A DNA stretch of 64,000 nt from DASSQJ01 sp963726295 (GTDB lineage Bacteria > Actinomycetota > Actinomycetes > Actinomycetales > Dermatophilaceae): the NCBI GenBank assembly GCA_963726295.1, contig CAVSBW010000004.1, positions 124,001 to 188,000 on the forward strand, in the 5' to 3' direction. Position 1 is the first letter of the stretch; every line of letters begins with the position of its first letter. The notes under the pieces were generated by a model. It was not told where the DNA came from. It did not search any database and saw only the letters and a program-made list of their open reading frames with translations. A program made the position numbers and the translations under genes. Shown in pieces: positions 42,656 to 51,172 of the stretch.

Positions 42656-44041
42656 ATGGACATCGAGGTCTTCGTCACCCCCGGTCTCGGGGACAACAGC
42701 TTCCTCCTGACCTCGGGAGACGAGGCGGTGGTGGTGGACCCCCAGCGGGACGCGTGGCGTTTCCTCGAGGCGGCCGACAGCCGGAGGGTCCGGGTGCGCG
42801 CCGTGCTCGAGACCCACGTCCACAACGACTACGTATCCGGTGCGCACGAGGTCCGCGACGCACACGGGGCCACGCTCTACCTGCCCGCCGACGGCGGCTA
42901 CGAGTTCGACCACGTCGGCTCGCGCGAGGGGGAGGAGCTACGTGTGGGCGACCTGCGGCTGGTCGCCATCGACACCCCCGGCCACACCTTCGAGCACATC
43001 GCCTGGCTCGTGTACGAGGGTGACGCGCAGGAGCCGTCCGCGGTGTTCAGCGGCGGCTCGCTCCTCGTCGGCAGCGCCGGGCGCACCGACCTGCTGGGAC
43101 CGGACCACGCCGCGGCGCTGACGAGGCACCAGTACGAGACGGTCCAGCGGCTCAAGGCGTTGCCGGCGTCGACCCAGCTGCTGCCCACCCACGGCGCCGG
43201 CAGCTTCTGTGTCTCCTCCATGCCCTCGACCTCGCGCACGAGCACCCTGGGCGCCGAGCTCCGCGCCAACGACATGGTCCTTGCGGCCTCGCCCGTCGAG
43301 TTCGAGGCGGAGCTCACCGGCGAGCTGATGGCCTACCCGGCCTACTACGCGGCGATGGCGCCGCTGAACCGCGCCGGCGTTCCGGTGCTGCGCCGGACGC
43401 CCGGGCTGCCCGTGCTCGGGGTGGAGGAGCTCGCGGTCGCCCGCGACCGCGGCGTCACGGTGGTGGACGCGCGTGGTCGCGACGAGTTCGCCGCGGCCCA
43501 CATCCCCGGCTCGCTGAACATCGAGCTGAACTCGGGGTTCGGCAGCTACGTGGGGTGGGTGCTCCCGTTCGGGTCGCCGACGGTGCTCGTGCTGCCGGAC
43601 CGCGACGGAGCGGCCGCGGAGGCCGCCACCCAGCTGCTCCGCATCGGTTGGCCGATGCCGGAGGGTGTGCTTGACGGCGGGGTCGAGGCGTGGGCCGGGT
43701 CGGGCCGCGAGACCCGCTCCTACGCCACGGCCACGCCCGAGGAGCTGTGCGACGCGCTCTCCGGGGACACCCCGCCGTACGTCCTCGACGTGCGGCAGCC
43801 GCTCGAGTGGACGTGGGGCACCGTCCCGGGCAGCACGACGCTCTTCGTGTCAGACCTGCCGGGCCGTGAGTCCGAGGTCGGCACGGACCGGCCGGTCTAC
43901 GTCCTCTGCTCCAACGGCCACCGTGCCGCCATCGCGACGAGCCTGCTCGACCGCACCGGCCACGAGCCGGTGCTCGTCGGCGATGGTGGCGTCGGCGAGG
44001 TGCTTCGCCTCTGCCGCCGGCGCCAGGTCCTGACCGCCTGA
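42656..44041 (+). CDS. Metallo-beta-lactamase/rhodanese fusion, persulfide-dioxygenase-like
   Basis: A 461-residue three-domain protein. Residues 1-245 are a metallo-beta-lactamase fold of the ETHE1/CstB type with H54-x-H56-x-D58-Y59, H110 and H180. Residues about 255-350 are a rhodanese domain whose active loop reads LPDRDG with no cysteine. Residues about 362-455 are a second rhodanese with active Cys418 (LCSNGHRA). The Tyr59 and the glycine at 134 (FSGGSLL, where ETHE1 has Asp) change the metal site. It probably oxidises or shuttles persulfide sulfur. AAAGGAG precedes the ATG. Confidence 0.85.
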   Translation: MDIEVFVTPGLGDNSFLLTSGDEAVVVDPQRDAWRFLEAADSRRVRVRAVLETHVHNDYVSGAHEVRDAHGATLYLPADGGYEFDHVGSREGEELRVGDLRLVAIDTPGHTFEHIAWLVYEGDAQEPSAVFSGGSLLVGSAGRTDLLGPDHAAALTRHQYETVQRLKALPASTQLLPTHGAGSFCVSSMPSTSRTSTLGAELRANDMVLAASPVEFEAELTGELMAYPAYYAAMAPLNRAGVPVLRRTPGLPVLGVEELAVARDRGVTVVDARGRDEFAAAHIPGSLNIELNSGFGSYVGWVLPFGSPTVLVLPDRDGAAAEAATQLLRIGWPMPEGVLDGGVEAWAGSGRETRSYATATPEELCDALSGDTPPYVLDVRQPLEWTWGTVPGSTTLFVSDLPGRESEVGTDRPVYVLCSNGHRAAIATSLLDRTGHEPVLVGDGGVGEVLRLCRRRQVLTA

Positions 44042-44061
44042 CGCGAGGCGACTTCTGCACG

Positions 44062-44107
44062 AACGTGGGTGAAGACCGGCGTCCCGGAGACGGCTTTCAC
44101 CCACGTT
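44062..44107 (+). repeat. Third copy of the 46-nt palindromic element
   Basis: AACGTGGGTGAAGACC ... GGCTTTCACCCACGTT with the inner stem CGTC-CCGGA-GACG. Same length and orientation as the tandem pair near 25.7 kb. The outer arms match perfectly over 12 nt. The loop bases differ while the stem is kept, as expected if the structure is conserved. Confidence 0.85.
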
Positions 44108-44146
44108 GCGGGCGGCGCGGCCGTTACCGGCGGGTAACCTCGGAGG

Positions 44147-44617
44147 GTGCCCGAGACCTACGCCCTGTACCGCCGGCTCTCCGCCCTGCCGCTCGGGAGG
44201 AGCGCCTTCTCGGTGCTCTTCGCGCGCAAGGCCCCGTACTTCCGCACGGTGCGACCCCGCGTGCGGGCGGTGTCACCGCACCGGGCCGAGGTCGTCGTGC
44301 GAAAGCGGCGCGCTGTGGAGAACCACCTCGGCACCGTGCACGCCATCGCCGTGTGCAACGGCCTCGAGGCGGCGATGGGGCTGCTGGCCGAGGCGAGCAC
44401 CCCCCGCGGTCACCGGTGGATCCCCAAGGGGATGGAGGTGTCCTACCTCGCGAAGTCGACGACCGACCTGCTGTGCGTCGCCGTCACAGACCCGGCCGAC
44501 TGGGCGGCCGCCACGCCCGGCGACGTGCCCGTGCGGGTGAGCGCGCTGCGCACCGACGGCACCGTGGTCGTCGAGGGCGTCATCACCGTCTACGTCAGCG
44601 AGCGCCCGGCCCGCTGA
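44147..44617 (+). CDS. DUF4442 hotdog-fold protein
   Basis: A 156-residue protein of the hotdog thioesterase-like superfamily (DUF4442). Typical parts are R-VRAVSPHRAEVVVRKRRAVENHLGTVHAIAVCNGLEAAMG and the later WIPKGMEVSYLAKS. The HLGTVHA segment lies on the central helix and its neighbours. Acyl-CoA thioesterase activity is possible but unproven. The GTG at 44147 follows TAACCT (44135-44140) by 6 nt. Confidence 0.82.
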   Translation: MPETYALYRRLSALPLGRSAFSVLFARKAPYFRTVRPRVRAVSPHRAEVVVRKRRAVENHLGTVHAIAVCNGLEAAMGLLAEASTPRGHRWIPKGMEVSYLAKSTTDLLCVAVTDPADWAAATPGDVPVRVSALRTDGTVVVEGVITVYVSERPAR

Positions 44618-44627
44618 CCCCGCGCCC

Positions 44628-45413
44628 TCAGGCCACCGTGAGCCGGGCGCGCAGGCGGGCGACGTCCTCGGGGGACCAGCCCTGCTCGCGCAGCCACCCC
44701 GATGCGCCGCCCCAGCGCTCGGTGAGGGCCTCCAGGACCCGGGCCACGGTCTCTGCCTTCGGGGTCTGCTCGTCGACCCGCTGGCCGCGCAGGCTCGGCC
44801 CGTACGCGTCGCGGGGCAGCAGCCGGCCGATGATGGCGTCGATGCGCTCGGCGCTCAGCACGTAGTCGGCGACGATCTCCTCGCGGGGGACCCCTGCGAC
44901 GTCGAGCGCCAGGGCGACGACGATGCCCGTGCGGTCCTTGCCGGCGGCGCAGTGCACGACGACCGCGCCCGGGGCGGTGGCGACGACGCGCAGGGCCGCG
45001 TCGACCGAGTCGGGCCGCTTGGCGAGGTAGCCGAGGTAGTGCTCGCTCCAGAAGGCGCTGTCGAGTGGCGAGCGGTCGTGGGCCTCGCGAAGGACCAGGG
45101 CCCTGCGGGCGACCTCGGCGGCCGACTCGGCGCGGCGCTCGGTCACGAGGGAGTGGTGGTGGTGTTCGGTCGTGCCCGCACGCTGCAGCGGCCCGGGGCC
45201 CTCGAGGTGCAGCTCGGTCTCGGTCCGCAGGTCGACGACGTCGGTGACCCCGAGGTCGCCGACGAGGCGCGCGACGTCGGTGTCGCTGAGGTCCTGGAGG
45301 TTGTCGGACCGGATGAGGCGGCCGCTCACGGTGCGCCCGCCGCCCTGCGTGGGCAGGCCGCCGAGGTCGCGCATGTTGACGAGGCCGTCGAGGTGGATCC
45401 AGCGGTCGCTCAC
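44628..45413 (-). CDS. Tyrosine-protein phosphatase
   Basis: A 261-residue phosphatase of the Y_phosphatase3 group (related to mycobacterial PtpB). The P-loop HCAAGKDR (154-161) has the nucleophile Cys155 and Arg161; the start LDGLVNMRDLGG and the VVDLRTETE strand are typical. It could act on phosphotyrosine or phosphoinositides. No signal peptide. The GTG at 45413 follows TACCAT (45421-45426, minus) by 7 nt, so the longer ATG start at 45452 is rejected. Confidence 0.87.
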   Translation of the reverse strand: MSDRWIHLDGLVNMRDLGGLPTQGGGRTVSGRLIRSDNLQDLSDTDVARLVGDLGVTDVVDLRTETELHLEGPGPLQRAGTTEHHHHSLVTERRAESAAEVARRALVLREAHDRSPLDSAFWSEHYLGYLAKRPDSVDAALRVVATAPGAVVVHCAAGKDRTGIVVALALDVAGVPREEIVADYVLSAERIDAIIGRLLPRDAYGPSLRGQRVDEQTPKAETVARVLEALTERWGGASGWLREQGWSPEDVARLRARLTVA

Positions 45414-45474
45414 GTCGTCGATGGTAGGTCGCCCACCCGACCGGGAGGTCACCGACTGGTGACACCATGGCGAC

Positions 45475-46695
45475 GTGCCCCGACTGCCCGACGGCGAGCC
45501 CGCGCCCGAGTCCGGCGCACTGCCCGACGACGCGCTCGCATCCCTCCCGGAGGCCAGGCTCGGCCTCTACCTCCACGTGCCGTTCTGCGCCGTGCGGTGC
45601 GGGTACTGCGACTTCAACACCTACACCCCTGCGGAGCTGGGGCCGGGCAGCGAGGCGGCGGACTTCGCCGACACCAGCCTGGCCGAGCTCGACCTCGCCC
45701 GCCGCGTGCTGGGCGAGCAGGCGCCCCCGGTCGGCACCGTCTTCGTCGGTGGGGGGACCCCGACCCTCCTCCCGGCCGAGGACCTCGTCCGGATGCTCGA
45801 CGGCGTCCGCGAGCGGTTCGGCCTCGCACCGGACGCCGAGGTGACGACCGAGGCCAACCCCGACTCGGTCATGCCCGAGGACCTCGAGGTGCTCGCCGCC
45901 GGCGGCTTCACCCGCGTCAGCGTGGGGATGCAGTCTGCGGCGCCGCACGTGCTCGCCACCCTCGACCGGACCCATGACCCGGCTCGTGTCGGAGTGGCTG
46001 TCCGGGCCGCCCGGGACGTGGGCCTGGGAACCAGCGTCGACCTCATCTACGGCACCCCGGGGGAGAGCCTCGACGACTGGCGCACCAGCCTGGACGCCGC
46101 CGTCGCCCTCGGCCCCGACCACGTCTCCGCGTACGCCCTCGTCATCGAGGAGGGCACCCGCATGGCCGTTCGGGTGCGCCGTGGTGAGCTCGAGGCCCCC
46201 GACGGCGACGACGAGGCGGACAAGTACGAGCTGGCCGACGAGGTGCTCGCCGGCGCCGGCTACGACTGGTACGAGGTGAGCAACTGGGCCCGCACCGACG
46301 CCGACCGGTGTCGCCACAACGAGGGCTACTGGCGCGGTGACGCGTGGTGGGGCGTCGGCCCGGGGGCCCACAGCCACGTCGGCGGGGTGAGGTGGTGGAA
46401 CGTCAAGCACCCCCGGGCCTACGCTGCCCGCCTGGCGTCGGGGGCCTCACCCGCCGCCGGTCGCGAGCGGCTCGCCCCCGAGCAGCGGCACGACGAGGAG
46501 GTGCTCCTCGGGGTGCGTCTGCGCGAGGGGCTGGCGCTGGACCGCCTGCGCGACGACGGGCGTGCTGCCGTGGCCGGGCTGGTCGCCGACGGCCTGCTCG
46601 ACGGTGAGTCGGCGGTGAGCGACCGGCGGGCGGTGCTGACCCTGCGCGGCCGGCTGCTCGCCGACCTGGTCGTGCGCCGGCTGCTCGGCGCCTGA
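45475..46695 (+). CDS. hemW: HemW-type radical SAM protein (heme chaperone)
   Basis: A 406-residue radical SAM protein with C38-x3-C42-x2-C45 plus the extra HemW phenylalanine/threonine surroundings (CGYCDFNTY). It contains GGGTPTLL, the EANPDSV and GMQS motifs and the HemW C-terminal region. It was once annotated as coproporphyrinogen oxidase, but HemW binds heme and delivers it to respiratory enzymes. GTG at 45475 follows CACCAT (45463-45468) by 6 nt. Its normal partners hrcA and dnaJ are 5.5 kb downstream here. Confidence 0.93.
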   Translation: MPRLPDGEPAPESGALPDDALASLPEARLGLYLHVPFCAVRCGYCDFNTYTPAELGPGSEAADFADTSLAELDLARRVLGEQAPPVGTVFVGGGTPTLLPAEDLVRMLDGVRERFGLAPDAEVTTEANPDSVMPEDLEVLAAGGFTRVSVGMQSAAPHVLATLDRTHDPARVGVAVRAARDVGLGTSVDLIYGTPGESLDDWRTSLDAAVALGPDHVSAYALVIEEGTRMAVRVRRGELEAPDGDDEADKYELADEVLAGAGYDWYEVSNWARTDADRCRHNEGYWRGDAWWGVGPGAHSHVGGVRWWNVKHPRAYAARLASGASPAAGRERLAPEQRHDEEVLLGVRLREGLALDRLRDDGRAAVAGLVADGLLDGESAVSDRRAVLTLRGRLLADLVVRRLLGA

Positions 46696-46718
46696 GGCGG
46701 CCCGGTCAGGGGGCGACC

Positions 46719-47366
46719 TCACCGGGCACGACGAAGCCGCTCGTACGCGAGGACGACGAGCTGCACCCGGGTCTCGACGGCGAGCTTGGCGAAGATCCGG
46801 TTCACGTGGCTCTTCACGGTGGCGGGGGACACGACCAGCTCGGCGGCGATCTCGTTGTTGGTCCGCCCCCGGGCGACGAGCCGCACGACGTCCAGCTCGC
46901 GCTCGCTGAGCGCGGCGAGCGGAGGTGGGGTGCCCCGGGCGGGTGCCGGCCGGGCGACGTGCGCCTCGATGAGCCGGCGGGTGAGTGCCGGCGCCAGCAG
47001 GGCCTCACCGGCGGCGACGGTTCGGATGCCCTCGACCAGTCGGTCGGGCGTGGTCGCCTTCAGGAGGAAGCCGGCGGCGCCGGCCCGCAGGGCGTCGTAG
47101 ACGTAGGTGTCGAGGTCGTAGGTCGTCACGACGAGCACTCTGGTCGGCAGCCGCCGACGCACGATCTCTCGGGTCGCCGCGATGCCGTCGAGCACCGGCA
47201 TCCGGATGTCCATGACGACGACGTCGGGCCGGGTGCGGTCGACGGTCTCCACGGCCTCCGCGCCGTCGGCGGCCTCGCCGGCGACCTCGACACCGCGCAG
47301 GGTCAGCACGCTCGCCAGCCCCGACCGGAGCAGCTCCTGGTCGTCGGCGAGGACCACGCTCGTCAC
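46719..47366 (-). CDS. NarL/LuxR-family response regulator
   Basis: A 215-residue regulator. The receiver has the acidic pair D8-D9, phospho-acceptor Asp53 (VVVMDIRMP) and a conserved lysine in GFLLKATTP. The C-terminal LuxR HTH (about 150-210) reads LSERELDVVRLVARGRTNNEIAAELVVSPATVKSHV. The GTG at 47366 overlaps the end of the kinase remnant upstream, the usual coupling for kinase-regulator pairs. Both adjacent kinase genes are broken, so this intact regulator may be an orphan. Confidence 0.92.
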   Translation of the reverse strand: MTSVVLADDQELLRSGLASVLTLRGVEVAGEAADGAEAVETVDRTRPDVVVMDIRMPVLDGIAATREIVRRRLPTRVLVVTTYDLDTYVYDALRAGAAGFLLKATTPDRLVEGIRTVAAGEALLAPALTRRLIEAHVARPAPARGTPPPLAALSERELDVVRLVARGRTNNEIAAELVVSPATVKSHVNRIFAKLAVETRVQLVVLAYERLRRAR

Positions 47367-48207
47367 GTGCCACCGCCGGACGTCGTCGGGACGGGCGCGA
47401 GGGCGGCTCCGCCGTCAGGTCCTCGGGGCCCCAGGCCGAGCTCGTCATCGTCGTCCCGGAGCACGTGCAGCAGGTGTCCGGTCTCCGCCAGGGCGGCCCG
47501 GCCGGTGGCCGCGATGGCCTCGAGCCCGGACTCGGCGACGGCCGGCTCAGAGCGCAGCACGTCGCGGACGGCCGCCGCCCGGACCACCATCGCCCCGAGG
47601 GAGTGCACGAGGACGTCGTGGAGCTCTCGTGGGCGATGCGCAGCCGCTCCCGAGCCACCGCCTGCTCCTCCAGGACGCGTTGCTGCTCCTGCAGCCGGGC
47701 GTGCTGTTGGGCCATCCGCCGGACCACCCTCCCGAGCACGAGGGGAGGGACGACCAGCACCAGCAGCCACGCGACATCGCCCCAGGGCGAGGGCCTGCCG
47801 TTCTCGACGAGCTGGATGAGGAGGATCCCGGCGACGAGGGCCAGGGCCCCGCCCAGGCTCGGGAGCAGCCGGGCGTACCGGCCGAGCGAGTAGGCCGCCA
47901 GCAGCAGGAAGCCGACGGGCATCGCGGCGTCCGGCGCGTCGACCACCGCGGAACCGGCGATGAGCGCCGTCGCCGGGAGGGGGGCCACGAGCGGTGCCGC
48001 CCACCGCCGCCAGGTGAGCGGGGTGGCGGCCGCCAGGTCGACGAGGAGGACCGAGAGCGGCGCGCGGGGGTCGGTGGTGAGGACCTCGACGGTGCAGAGG
48101 CCGAGGACGACGGCGGGTGGCCACACGTCCCCCCACCTGGGCGGGAGGCGCGACGACCGTGGGGTCTCGCCACGGTCGGGCGGGCGCCGGCGGCGCAGCT
48201 CACCCAC
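47363..48207 (-). pseudogene. Second sensor histidine kinase, frameshifted and truncated
   Basis: This is a NarX/DesK-type kinase with an N-terminal membrane domain (WPPAVVLGLCTVEVLTTD onward, several helices). It is broken by a duplicated CT at 47624-47628: one frame reads ERLRIAHESST, while another resumes the correct H-box ELHDVLVHSLGAM. The resumed frame ends soon after LLHVLRDDDDELGLG at the stop next to the response regulator. The ATPase (HATPase_c) domain is entirely missing. There is no stop between the first kinase and this one in the relevant frame; GTG at 48207 could be its start. Paralog of the first kinase. Confidence 0.75.
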
Positions 48208-49346
48208 CGCCCCACCGCTCGAGCGCACGGGCAGCTCCGCCGTGAGCACGTGGCGGCCGCCCCCCGTGCGAGCGTGAACCACCCCGTCGTACACGCCCAC
48301 CCGCTCGGTGACCCCGGTCAGGCCGAGGCCGCTCCCGCCTGACCCGGCGGACCGGCGACCCTCGACGGGGTTCTCGACGCTGAGGCGCAGCGTGTCGGGG
48401 AGTCCCTCGAGGCGCACGACGGCACTCCCGGAGCCGTGGCGCCAGGCATGTTCAGGGCCTCCTGGAGCACGCGGTACGCCGTGAGATCCAGCCCGGGTGG
48501 CAGGTCGGCGAGCGCCGAGCGCACCTCGGCCGTGACGATGAGCTCCACGTCGAGGCCCCGGGCCGCGAAGTCGCGGAGCAGGTGGCCCAGCCCGGCCAAA
48601 CCGGGCGCCGGTGCGGCCACCCCCTCCGCCCCCTGGGTCCCGAGGCCCCGCAGCAGGTGATCGGTCTCGGACAGAGCCGCCCGGCCCGTCGCGGCGACGA
48701 GGTCGAGCCCGCGTTCGCTCGCCCCGGGGTCGGTGCGCACTCGGTCGCGGGCGGCATCGGTCTGCACCACCATCGCGCTCAGCGAGTGGGCGAGGACGTC
48801 GTGCAGCTCGCGGGCGATCCGGAGGCGCTCGCGCTGGTGGGCGCGGTCCTCGATCCGGTCGTGCTGCTCCAGCAGCAGGCGCCGCTGGGCCTCGATCCGA
48901 CGCAGGACTCCGCCCAGGACGTACGGGGGGACGAGGAAGAAGGCGAGGAACGCCACGTCGACCGGGCGGTGGGGGCGGCGGTCCTCCACGAACCACACGA
49001 ACGCGAAGACGGCGTAGCAGACCGTGAGGCCGACGAGCACTGGCCGCTGCTCGGCGAAGCGGCCGAGCGAGTACGTCGCGAGGGCGAGGATCGCGACGGG
49101 GACGGCGTCGTCGTTCAGCTGCGGGCCGACGAAGGGCGTCGTGAGGAGCGTGACGACCGCGAGGGGTGCGACGGCCACCGGCCACCGGCGGCGCCACACG
49201 AGCAGCGCGCAGGCGAGCACCGTCAGCACCGCAGCGGCCGGTCGGCCGGGCAGGTCCTGGACCGCCAGCTCGACCGTGGCCAGCCCGCCGAGGAGCGCGG
49301 GGAGCCAGACGTCCCTCCAGGTCGGGACGATGTCGTGCCCCTCCAT
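48208..49346 (-). pseudogene. First sensor histidine kinase, frameshifted near the N box
   Basis: The ATG at 49346, with TACCGT (49353-49358, minus) 6 nt upstream, begins a kinase with a membrane domain of several helices and the H-box ARELHDVLAHSLSAM. Near 48448-48455 the frame is lost: LQEALNMPGATAPG appears where a frame one base away reads HAWRHGSGSAVVRLEG, matching the expected N box. The resumed frame contains the G box (GSGLGLTGVTERV) and runs on without a stop into the second kinase. A single missing base would explain it. The 3' boundary is approximate. Confidence 0.75.
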
Positions 49347-49514
49347 GGAGTCACGGTAGCCCCGCCGCCGTCGACAGGGCATCCACCCTGGGGTGGAGGG
49401 GGTCCCGCCCTCGGGTGGGGGGCGTGTGCGACCCGCGGGCCGATGTCCGGGGGCCGGCCCGGGAGGACTCTCGGAGCGAGGGAGCCACCCCGGCTCCCGG
49501 AGGGGAAGGGTCCG

Positions 49515-50150
49515 ATGTCCTGGTCACTGGACGACCTTCACGTCAGCCCGCGGACCGAGCAGCGGATCGGGCGCGCCGCGTGGGCGCTGGCCTGGTTCGG
49601 CCTGGTCGCGGGACAGCTGCACGCCATGGCGCGACACGCCACACCGGAGGGGCAGGGAGACTTCGAGTCCGCCCCGCTCACGAAGGTGTGGTCGGTGCCG
49701 CTCTCCGACGTGCTCAGCCCGCTGCTCGACTGGTCCGACGTCTACACCGTCTACCGGGTCTACGGGCTGCTGTGGATCCCGGTGTACGCCGCCTACACGC
49801 TCTGTGCGTTCGTCGTCCGCTCGCACCGCCGGCCCGCCGGGTTCGAGCGGTGGGGGTGGAGGCTGCTGCTCGCGTCGTACGTCGTGATGACGCTCTCGAT
49901 CGTGGGGGCCTACGCCGGGCCGTGGACGGACCAGTCCTTCGCGGCCCTCGGCATCCCCTCCGCGGTCCTCGGGCTCGTCGGCGCGCCGATGCTCGGGATC
50001 TCGCTGGTGCCGCGGGCGCCGGCCCGGGCCAGAGGCGGCCGGGCCGGCGTCCGTGCGGGTCAGCGGACGAACTTCGGGGTGAGCGGCGGCTCCCACCACT
50101 CGCCGTTGCTCGCCTTGACGATCCCGATGATGTGCAGCACGACGGCGTAG
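49515..50150 (+). CDS. Four-helix membrane protein, unknown
   Basis: A 211-residue protein starting MSWSLDDLHVSPRTEQRIG with an excellent ribosome site (GGAGGGGAAGGG). Hydrophobic segments lie near 21-39, 78-100, 114-133 and 145-166, so four membrane helices are likely. I do not recognise the family. Its last 30 codons overlap the end of the convergent DUF4870 gene; that tail looks less protein-like than the rest. Confidence 0.65.
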   Translation: MSWSLDDLHVSPRTEQRIGRAAWALAWFGLVAGQLHAMARHATPEGQGDFESAPLTKVWSVPLSDVLSPLLDWSDVYTVYRVYGLLWIPVYAAYTLCAFVVRSHRRPAGFERWGWRLLLASYVVMTLSIVGAYAGPWTDQSFAALGIPSAVLGLVGAPMLGISLVPRAPARARGGRAGVRAGQRTNFGVSGGSHHSPLLALTIPMMCSTTA

Positions 50151-50719
50151 ATGCCCACGAGGAAGATCGTGACGAACCCGATGAGCACGAACATCAGGAC
50201 GAATGAGATGACCACGCCGATGATCGTCATGATCTGGATGTTGAGGGCGTTCGCGGTGTTGGCCCTGATGTACGGGCCCCGGTCCTTGTAGAGGACGTAC
50301 ATGACGAGCGCGGCGACGAACCCGAGGGTGCCGCCGCTGAGGAGCAGGGCCCCGAGCGTGATGCCGTGCGTCGCCATGCTCCACGTGCGCTCGTCCTGCG
50401 GCGTCATCGTCGCCTGACCGGATGGCTGGGGGTAGGCGGGCGGCGGCTGCTGCGGGGCGACCTGGGGCTGCTGGGGGACCTCCCGGGGCGGCTCGCCCGC
50501 CGGGGGCGGGGGCGGCGGGGGAGTCGCCTCGTGGGAGGCGGCCTCCTCCGAGGGCGCGGCCGGCTCGGTGGGGGGCTCCGCCGGGGGCGGGGGCGGCGGG
50601 GGAGTCGCCTCGTGGGAGGTGGCCTCCTCCGAGGGCTCGGCCGTGGGGTCCGCCGGGGGCGGGGGTGGCGTCGTGGTGTCGTCGGCCGGCTCGTCCGGGC
50701 GGGGTGTGGTCTCGCTCAT
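50060..50719 (-). CDS. DUF4870 domain membrane protein with proline-rich repeats
   Basis: A 219-residue protein. The first 105 or so residues are disordered, proline-rich and contain a 27-residue tandem repeat around SHEATPPPPPPPA. The C-terminal part is a DUF4870/TIC20-like membrane domain: DERTWSMATHGITLGALLL, then YKDRGPYIRANTANALNIQI, then two further helices. Function unknown. The ATG at 50719 has AGGAGGA upstream. Confidence 0.85.
   Translation of the reverse strand: MSETTPRPDEPADDTTTPPPPPADPTAEPSEEATSHEATPPPPPPPAEPPTEPAAPSEEAASHEATPPPPPPPAGEPPREVPQQPQVAPQQPPPAYPQPSGQATMTPQDERTWSMATHGITLGALLLSGGTLGFVAALVMYVLYKDRGPYIRANTANALNIQIMTIIGVVISFVLMFVLIGFVTIFLVGIYAVVLHIIGIVKASNGEWWEPPLTPKFVR
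50498..50670 (-). repeat. 81-bp tandem repeat coding for a proline-rich 27-residue unit
   Basis: Two near-identical 81-bp units start at 50498 and 50579 (CGCCGGGGGCGGGGGCGGCG in plus sense), and a partial third starts at 50651. The unit length is a multiple of three, so copy number can change without breaking the DUF4870 gene. Confidence 0.8.
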
Positions 50720-50866
50720 GGGTTCCTCCTGTGTTGGTCTGCTCCCATCCAACACCCTTACGGCGGCGCTGCCCGGCGGTCTCCGGGGCGGGCCGGGGTG
50801 TCGCTCGGGGTCGGTTCAGGGTCGACCCCGAGCACGGGACCGCGTGGCACGGCAGACTGGGCCGGC

Positions 50867-51172
50867 ATGGAGCTGCTCGAACGGGTCCGGGCCCTGCTCC
50901 CCGACGCCGAGGTGAAGCGGATGTTCGGGGGCACGGGCTTCATGGTCGACGGGTCGCTGGCCTGCTCCGTGGGCTCGCAGGGGTTGCTCGTGCGGGTCGC
51001 TCGCGAGGAGCAGGAGACGCTGGTCGGCCGCGACGGGGTCGAGCCCATGGTCATGGGGGAGCGGCGCAGCCGCGGGTGGGTGCAGGTCGCCCCGGCGGTC
51101 CTCGACGAGGACGCGGTGCTGGCCGAGTGGGTCCAGCGCGGGGCGACCTCGGCGCGCACCGCCGACGGTTAG
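50867..51172 (+). CDS. TfoX N-terminal domain protein
   Basis: A 101-residue protein with the TfoX/Sxy N-terminal pattern: LLPDAEVKRMFGGTGFMVDGSLACSV, then LLVRV and the W/EWV-ending helix. The C-terminal TfoX domain is absent, which is usual for actinobacterial versions. Competence control is not implied. ATG at 50867 follows CAGACT (50853-50858) by 8 nt. It overlaps the convergent DUF3097 gene by 4 nt. Confidence 0.82.
   Translation: MELLERVRALLPDAEVKRMFGGTGFMVDGSLACSVGSQGLLVRVAREEQETLVGRDGVEPMVMGERRSRGWVQVAPAVLDEDAVLAEWVQRGATSARTADG

Noticed and set aside
43897..44104. Small minus-strand genes over the repeat at 44062
   Set aside because: Their N-terminal codons translate the palindromic element and the remainder is antisense to the rhodanese domain.
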